A stretch of DNA of 5,448 nt from an uncultured Lachnospiraceae bacterium (GTDB lineage Bacteria; Bacillota; Clostridia; Lachnospirales; Lachnospiraceae), in assembly GCA_902783305.1 (NCBI GenBank), contig CACZQU010000014.1, positions 1 through 5,448 on the forward strand, written 5' to 3'. Within the stretch, counting starts at the first letter, position 1; each line of letters begins with the position of its first letter. Under the pieces are notes generated by a model, which saw only the letters and a program-made list of their open reading frames with translations, made no database searches and was not told the origin of the DNA. Made by a program: the position numbers and the translations under genes. Below are positions 1 through 3,623 of the stretch, piece by piece.

Positions 1-15
1 CTCATGAGGGGAGGT

Positions 16-32
16 GACAGCTTTCAGCTGTC
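16..32. repeat. Short perfect hairpin, 7-bp arms
   Basis: Arms GACAGCT (16-22) and AGCTGTC (26-32) are perfect inverted repeats around a 3-nt TTC loop. No T-tract follows on either strand, so it is not a standard intrinsic terminator. Its right arm overlaps the first bases of the longer palindrome at 31-97, so the two stems cannot fully form in one molecule. No function is assigned. Confidence 0.7.
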
Positions 33-106
33 CATAAAATCGTACGAATCTGCCCTTACATGCAAGCATGGCGTTCAGATTCGTACAATTTTATGGAGGG
101 GCTGAA
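23..106. repeat. Long near-perfect inverted repeat (22-bp arms) beyond the codY terminator
   Basis: Positions 31-52 and 76-97 are inverted copies that match at 21 of 22 positions, separated by a 23-nt loop. The one mismatch (C41 against A87) becomes a G-U wobble in a minus-strand RNA but is a C-A clash in a plus-strand RNA, which hints that the structure matters in a minus-strand transcript. The loop contains a smaller palindrome (CATGC 59-63, GCATG 66-70). A further 6-bp pair, TTCAGC (23-28) with GCTGAA (101-106), extends the stem across a small internal loop. There is no U-run after it. It could be a leader or attenuator of a gene off the left edge, a miniature inverted-repeat element, or a processing/stability hairpin; the sequence alone does not decide. 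Confidence 0.8.
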
Positions 107-125
107 TAGCAACCTGGTTCCGGAC

Positions 126-161
126 AAAAAAAGAGCTGAAAATCCTATGGATTCTCAGCTC
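126..161 (-). terminator. Rho-independent terminator of codY
   Basis: Read on the minus strand, a stem GAGCTGA...TCAGCTC (161-155 with 139-133) continues through one mismatch into AATCC/GGATT (153-149 with 145-141), with a 3-nt loop. Seven consecutive U follow directly (A-run 126-132 on the plus strand). The stem begins 23 nt after the codY stop codon, so it should end the codY transcript. No T-run follows it on the plus strand, so it is unidirectional. Confidence 0.93.
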
Positions 162-184
162 GCTTACCTGCTGCGTCCCGGTCT

Positions 185-979
185 TCACTCTCCGGGAGAT
201 TTCTTGTTTTTCTGGGCTTTGATCTCCTCAAGCTCATCAAAAATCACTTCATTTAATACCTTGATGTATGTGCCCTTCATCCCGGAGGAACGAGACTCAA
301 TTACTCCCGCGCTCTCAAATTTCCTCAGGGCGTTTACAATGACGGAACGGGTAATGCCAACCCTGTCCGCAATTTTGCTTGCGACCAGTATTCCTTCATC
401 CCCGTCCAGCTCCTCAAAGATATGGATAATCGCCTCCAGCTCTGAAAAGGAAAGAGTATTAAATGCGGATTTCACAACCTGCTTTTTTCTTTCCTCCTCT
501 GCATTCTCCTCATGCACGGACCGCATCATTTCAAGTCCTACCACCGTCGTACCATATTCGCTGACGATAATATCCTCGATATCAAAAGGACGCCCGGACC
601 GGTACATAAACAAAGTGCCCAGACGTTCCCCCGCAATATCAATCGGATTGATAATCCCCTGATAGCCGGAATCCACATGCTCAAATCCAAGTGTCTGCAG
701 ATTGACATTTTCCTTTGTCGAAAGAACACCCAGAAATCTTTCATTGAGGAGGGGATCGATATGCCCGCCTACTTCATCGTCCATCAGCTCATGAATCGCG
801 TCCACACCAGGGCACAGGCTGATCCCAAGGATCTTTCCCTTCTTGCTGAACACAAGAATATTTGAATCCAGTGTTTCCATCAGAACCTGGCAGATATCAC
901 TGAATACCACCTTGCTCGAACTGCTGTTATGAAGGAGCTTATTTATCTTCCTTGTCTTATCCAACAGTTGAACGCTCAT
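185..979 (-). CDS. codY: GTP- and branched-chain-amino-acid-sensing global transcriptional repressor CodY
   Basis: The 264-residue product has the usual CodY length. CodY is a cytoplasmic dimeric DNA-binding protein that represses amino-acid uptake, biosynthesis and stationary-phase genes when nutrients are plentiful; this role is known from the family. An N-terminal GAF-like ligand domain spans about residues 1-155, with conserved stretches DSNILVFSKKGKILG (38-52), ERLGTL (118-123) and EYGTTVVGLEM (141-151). A helical linker follows (about 156-195), then a winged helix-turn-helix (about 198-243) with the hallmark core LVASKIADRVGITRS and the wing SGMKGTYIKVLN, close to the B. subtilis protein as I recall it. 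The start is well supported: an AAGGAGG Shine-Dalgarno (987-993) lies 7 nt before the ATG. The gene lies downstream of topA on the same strand and ends at a strong terminator. The ligand-contact region (about residues 53-101) is clearly diverged from B. subtilis, so ligand specificity should not be assumed. Confidence 0.97.
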   Translation of the reverse strand: MSVQLLDKTRKINKLLHNSSSSKVVFSDICQVLMETLDSNILVFSKKGKILGISLCPGVDAIHELMDDEVGGHIDPLLNERFLGVLSTKENVNLQTLGFEHVDSGYQGIINPIDIAGERLGTLFMYRSGRPFDIEDIIVSEYGTTVVGLEMMRSVHEENAEEERKKQVVKSAFNTLSFSELEAIIHIFEELDGDEGILVASKIADRVGITRSVIVNALRKFESAGVIESRSSGMKGTYIKVLNEVIFDELEEIKAQKNKKSPGE

Positions 980-1058
980 TACGGAACCTCCTTTCTCAGA
1001 ATCGAACCTCCGGAACCCTCACAGTTGTAAAAATCTCATTTCAATCTACGATACTTAC

Positions 1059-1087
1059 ATACTACACTATCTTTGACAGATTTTCAA
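1059..1087 (-). promoter_or_regulatory. Candidate sigma-A promoter of codY
   Basis: On the minus strand, a -35 TTGAAA (1087-1082, five of six consensus bases) and a -10 TAGTAT (1064-1059, four of six) are 17 nt apart. This would give a leader of roughly 75 nt before the codY ATG. The -35 sits in an imperfect palindrome (about 1070-1089, TCTTTGA...TCAAGA) that could be an operator. No clear terminator separates topA from this site, so codY may also be read from the topA promoter. The modest -10 keeps confidence limited. Confidence 0.4.
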
Positions 1088-1118
1088 GACTTTTTTGTAT
1101 TCTATGTGTTTTGTTTCT

Positions 1119-1133
1119 TATTTTTAGAAATAT
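1119..1133. promoter_or_regulatory. Weak CodY-box-like palindrome upstream of codY
   Basis: TATTTTTAGAAATAT matches the published CodY consensus AATTTTCWGAAAATT at 11 of 15 positions and contains a perfect 5-bp inverted repeat (TATTT 1119-1123, AAATA 1128-1132). It lies about 32 bp upstream of the candidate codY -35, so it could serve autoregulation. AT-rich intergenic DNA yields such matches by chance, so this is only a suggestion. Confidence 0.25.
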
Positions 1134-1237
1134 AAGGAATATTTGAGGACAAATCTAAGTACAAACCATGAACTAAAGCGCAAAATATGTCTAAAAGAAA
1201 AACATTATGAACAAATATCTCTGCAGGGGATCAAGCT

Positions 1238-3298
1238 CTATTCTTCCTTCTCGACATATCCACAACCCGGATCCGCGCATACCAGTTTCTTTCCCTTCTC
1301 TACCATATAGCCGCCGCATTTCGGACAGGGCCTGGAGACCGGCCTTGCCCAGGACATAAAATCGCACTCCGGTGAATTCTCACAGCCAAAAAACCTTCTG
1401 CCCTTTTTTGTCATACGAATGACAAGCTCACCACCACATCTGGGGCATTTCACCCCGATTTTTTCGTAATAAGGCTTGGTATTATGACATTCCGGAAAGC
1501 CCGGGCAGGCAAGGAAGCGTCCATGCGGACCATATTTTATCACCATATTGCGCCCGCAATTCTCACAGACGACATCCGTTATCTCGTCCTTTACCTCAAT
1601 CTTCTCCAGTTCAACCTCCGCCTGATCCACATCTTTTTTCAGATCCGGATAAAAATTCCGGACTACCGTTTTCCATTGAACCGTCCCTGCTTCAATACAG
1701 TCGAGAAGTCCCTCCATCGTAGCCGTGAAGTTTACATCCACAATGCTGGGAAATTCCCTTACCATAATATTGTTGACAATCTCACCAAGCTCTGTGACAT
1801 ACAGATTCTTCTGCTCTTTGGATACATACCGCCGGCTGATCAGAGTACTGATCGTAGGCGCGTAGGTACTGGGGCGTCCAATCCCCAGTTCCTCCATGGT
1901 CTTTACCAGGGAAGCTTCCGTATAATGTGCCGGAGGCTGCGTAAAATGCTGCTGAGGACGCAGTTCACTCAGCGGCAGTATCATGCCTTCCTCCAGATGT
2001 TTGCTTATCACATTGTTCTTTCTGGCTTCCTCCTCATCCACATAGACAGACATAAAGCCGTCGAAGGTAACCCGGGAAGCCGCGACCGTAAACACATAGC
2101 CTGCCGCGCCAAGCTTGACGGAGGTTGTTTCATACTGCGCCGGAGCCATCTGGCTTCCGACAAAGCGTTTCCAGATCAGCTGGTAAAGACGGAACTGGTC
2201 GCGGGAGAGGGAATCCTTGATGAGAGAAGGAGTCCTGGTGATATCGGTAGGCCGGATTGCCTCATGTGCATCCTGAATTTTCTGTCCCTGAACAACCGGC
2301 TTTGTTTTTTTCGCCAGATACTCTTCGCCAAAAGCTGAAGCAATGTACTCCTTTGCAGCAGCGCTGGCTTCCTCTGAAATCCTTGTGGAATCTGTTCTCA
2401 GATAGGTAATAATACCCACCTGGCCGCTTCCCTTTACATCCACGCCCTCATAAAGCTGCTGCGCGAGGCGCATCGTCTTGGAGGTGGAAAAATTAAGTGT
2501 CTTTGCCGCCTCCTGCTGCAATGTGCTCGTCGTAAAGGGCAGAGGAGCCTGACGGATCCTCTCACTTTTCCTGATATCTGTCACCGTATATTCAGAGCCC
2601 TCGAGCTCCTTCACTATGCGATCCATCTCTTCCTGGCTGGAAACAGTGATCTTATGATCCGTTCCAAAGAATTTCGCCGTAAGCTTTTTTTTCTCTCCTT
2701 CAACGAAAAGATCCGCTTCCAGCGTCCAGTATTCTTCCGGAATAAAGGAATTGATTTCCTCCTCCCTGTCACAGATAATCCGAAGGGCCACCGACTGTAC
2801 TCTTCCCGCGCTCAGCCCCCGCTTTACCTTCGCCCATAACAACGGGCTGATGGAATATCCCACCATCCTGTCCAGCATTCTGCGGGTCTGCTGAGCATCC
2901 ACCAGGTTCATGTCCAGCTGGCGGGGATGCTTTAAGGAATCCTTTACGGCAGACTTTGTGATTTCATTAAATGTAATTCTCATCATTTTCCCGGGATCTT
3001 CTTTCAGGGTCTGTCCAAGATGCCAGGAAATCGCCTCTCCCTCCCGGTCAGGGTCAGTAGCAAGAAATACCTTGTCCGCTTTTTTGGCTTCCTTACGGAG
3101 CTTCGCCAGCAGTTCCCCCTTTCCCCGGATCGTGATATATTTAGGTTCATAATCATTTTCAACATCTATGCCGAACTGGCTTTTGGGGAAATCACGTACA
3201 TGTCCCTGGGAAGCTTCCACTTCATAATTCGACCCAAGGAATTTCTTGATTGTCTTTACTTTAGCAGGTGATTCCACTATCACCAGATACTTTGCCAT
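1238..3298 (-). CDS. topA: DNA topoisomerase I (type IA), omega protein
   Basis: This enzyme relaxes negatively supercoiled DNA in the cytoplasm by a single-strand break and passage through a 5'-phosphotyrosine intermediate. Taking the ATG at 3298 gives 686 residues, normal for Bacillota TopA. The TOPRIM domain (about 1-120) opens with AKYLVIVESPAKVKTI, with the catalytic Glu9, and contains the metal-binding DPDREGE motif (82-88). GLSAGRVQSVALR (162-174) marks the DNA-binding core. The active-site tyrosine is Tyr299 in the motif TYLRTDSTRIS. HEAIRPTD and GIGRPSTYAPTI are further family signatures. The C-terminus carries three four-cysteine zinc fingers: Cys 578/581/598/604, 618/621/639/645 and 658/661/674/679. 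The frame also extends to a GTG at 3307, but the Shine-Dalgarno overlaps that codon, so the ATG is preferred. It has its own promoter, is divergent from the HD-domain gene and is followed 258 bp later by codY on the same strand, with no convincing terminator between. Confidence 0.97.
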   Translation of the reverse strand: MAKYLVIVESPAKVKTIKKFLGSNYEVEASQGHVRDFPKSQFGIDVENDYEPKYITIRGKGELLAKLRKEAKKADKVFLATDPDREGEAISWHLGQTLKEDPGKMMRITFNEITKSAVKDSLKHPRQLDMNLVDAQQTRRMLDRMVGYSISPLLWAKVKRGLSAGRVQSVALRIICDREEEINSFIPEEYWTLEADLFVEGEKKKLTAKFFGTDHKITVSSQEEMDRIVKELEGSEYTVTDIRKSERIRQAPLPFTTSTLQQEAAKTLNFSTSKTMRLAQQLYEGVDVKGSGQVGIITYLRTDSTRISEEASAAAKEYIASAFGEEYLAKKTKPVVQGQKIQDAHEAIRPTDITRTPSLIKDSLSRDQFRLYQLIWKRFVGSQMAPAQYETTSVKLGAAGYVFTVAASRVTFDGFMSVYVDEEEARKNNVISKHLEEGMILPLSELRPQQHFTQPPAHYTEASLVKTMEELGIGRPSTYAPTISTLISRRYVSKEQKNLYVTELGEIVNNIMVREFPSIVDVNFTATMEGLLDCIEAGTVQWKTVVRNFYPDLKKDVDQAEVELEKIEVKDEITDVVCENCGRNMVIKYGPHGRFLACPGFPECHNTKPYYEKIGVKCPRCGGELVIRMTKKGRRFFGCENSPECDFMSWARPVSRPCPKCGGYMVEKGKKLVCADPGCGYVEKEE

Positions 3299-3306
3299 CT
3301 TTTCCA

Positions 3307-3312
3307 CTCCTT
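3307..3312 (-). promoter_or_regulatory. Shine-Dalgarno site that fixes the topA start
   Basis: AAGGAG on the minus strand ends at position 3307, 8 nt before the ATG at 3298, which is ideal spacing. Its last G is the first base of the alternative GTG start at 3307, so that GTG could not be served by this site. The ATG start also gives the family-typical N-terminus MAKYLVIVESPAK. Confidence 0.85.
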
Positions 3313-3347
3313 CATGCTTTTCAGCCTTTCATAAAAACACGAAATTC

Positions 3348-3376
3348 AATATACAACAAATAATTTTGTCTTTCAA
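3348..3376 (-). promoter_or_regulatory. Sigma-A promoter of topA
   Basis: On the minus strand, -35 TTGAAA (3376-3371) and -10 TATATT (3353-3348) each match five of six consensus bases, with an exact 17-nt spacer. Transcription should start near 3341, giving a leader of about 40 nt before the ATG. The leader has room for the Shine-Dalgarno but no obvious riboswitch. Confidence 0.7.
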
Positions 3377-3463
3377 GTAGAAGTTACCCGGCCTGTGAGC
3401 TCCTCAAAGAGCAGGCTGTTATTCATGGTTTGCCCATAAACCGGGTATATGATTCAGCCCTCA

Positions 3464-3480
3464 CCTTCCGCGCCGGAAGG
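3464..3480. repeat. Perfect 7-bp hairpin, 3-nt loop
   Basis: CCTTCCG and CGGAAGG form a perfect GC-rich stem around CGC. The same bases can also be drawn as part of a longer GCCC...GGGC arrangement (3457-3482 region), so the exact fold is uncertain. It is the first of two closely spaced strong hairpins. Confidence 0.7.
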
Positions 3481-3484
3481 GCAT

Positions 3485-3502
3485 CCGGTTAACGATAACC
3501 GG
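3485..3502. repeat. Perfect 7-bp hairpin, ACGA tetraloop
   Basis: CCGGTTA and TAACCGG form a perfect stem around ACGA, four bases after the preceding hairpin. As DNA it is an 18-bp dyad that could bind a dimeric regulator; as RNA it would be a stable stem-loop. No run of T follows on either strand, so terminator function is unlikely. Confidence 0.75.
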
Positions 3503-3538
3503 CAGGGAAAGGCACGGTGGATTTCAAGGTTAATCCGA

Positions 3539-3566
3539 TTGCACTCCTGATAAAACATGCTATAAT
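3539..3566 (+). promoter_or_regulatory. Extended -10 promoter of the HD-domain gene
   Basis: A perfect -10 TATAAT (3561-3566) is preceded by the extended motif TG at 3558-3559 (TGCTATAAT). The best -35 is weak, TTGCAC (3539-3544) with a 16-nt spacer, as often seen with extended -10 promoters. Transcription should begin near 3573, leaving a leader of about 50 nt that is AT-rich and shows no clear riboswitch. Confidence 0.7.
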
Positions 3567-3623
3567 GGGTAATGTAAAAACTATTCCGGTGTAATATAAA
3601 ATATCAAAAAAGGATATATCAGT

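Larger units (their letters stand above)
3385..3536. repeat. Structured inverted-repeat block between divergent promoters
   Basis: This part of the gene-free stretch 3299-3623 is richer in G+C than its AT-rich flanks and dense in inverted repeats. TACCCGG (3385-3391) pairs with CCGGGTA (3441-3447) and encloses a hairpin (CCTG 3392-3395 with CAGG 3412-3415, plus CTC 3400-3402 with GAG 3409-3411). CCTTCCG (3464-3470) pairs with CGGAAGG (3474-3480). CCGGTTA (3485-3491) pairs with TAACCGG (3496-3502). GGATT (3519-3523) pairs with AATCC (3532-3536). There is no U-tract after any of these stems and no credible ORF. Neither predicted flanking promoter would transcribe it, because both point outward. 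It may be a small RNA gene, an operator array, or the remnant of a leader from a lost gene. I could not match it to a known riboswitch class. Confidence 0.6.

Noticed and set aside
60..662. 200-codon plus-strand open frame across the left end and antisense to codY
   Set aside because: It is mostly a mirror of codY, has low-complexity Ser-rich composition, starts inside the palindrome and has no ribosome site.
984..1011. Direct repeat GAACCTCC at 984-991 and 1004-1011 before codY
   Set aside because: Only 8 bp long; the first copy overlaps the codY Shine-Dalgarno site, so the repeat is probably a chance or translation-related duplicate rather than an operator.
1000..1016. GGTTCGATTC on the minus strand, resembling a tRNA T-loop
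   Set aside because: The flanking bases do not form a T-stem (CGGAG does not pair with TGAGA) and no acceptor, D or anticodon arm is present.
1484..2338. 284-codon plus-strand open frame antisense to topA
   Set aside because: It lies wholly inside the conserved topA coding sequence, has no Shine-Dalgarno site, and shows a composition expected of an antisense shadow (rich in His, Arg, Leu, Phe).
3427..3435. GGGCAAACC on the minus strand, resembling the core of a cyclic di-GMP-I riboswitch, tempting next to an HD-GYP-type gene
   Set aside because: The rest of the aptamer is absent: no GGGACGCAAAGCC segment and no matching second stem. The orientation would also serve topA rather than the HD gene.
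3464..3502. Tandem hairpins as a terminator pair
   Set aside because: No run of T follows either stem on either strand, and no coding region ends next to them.
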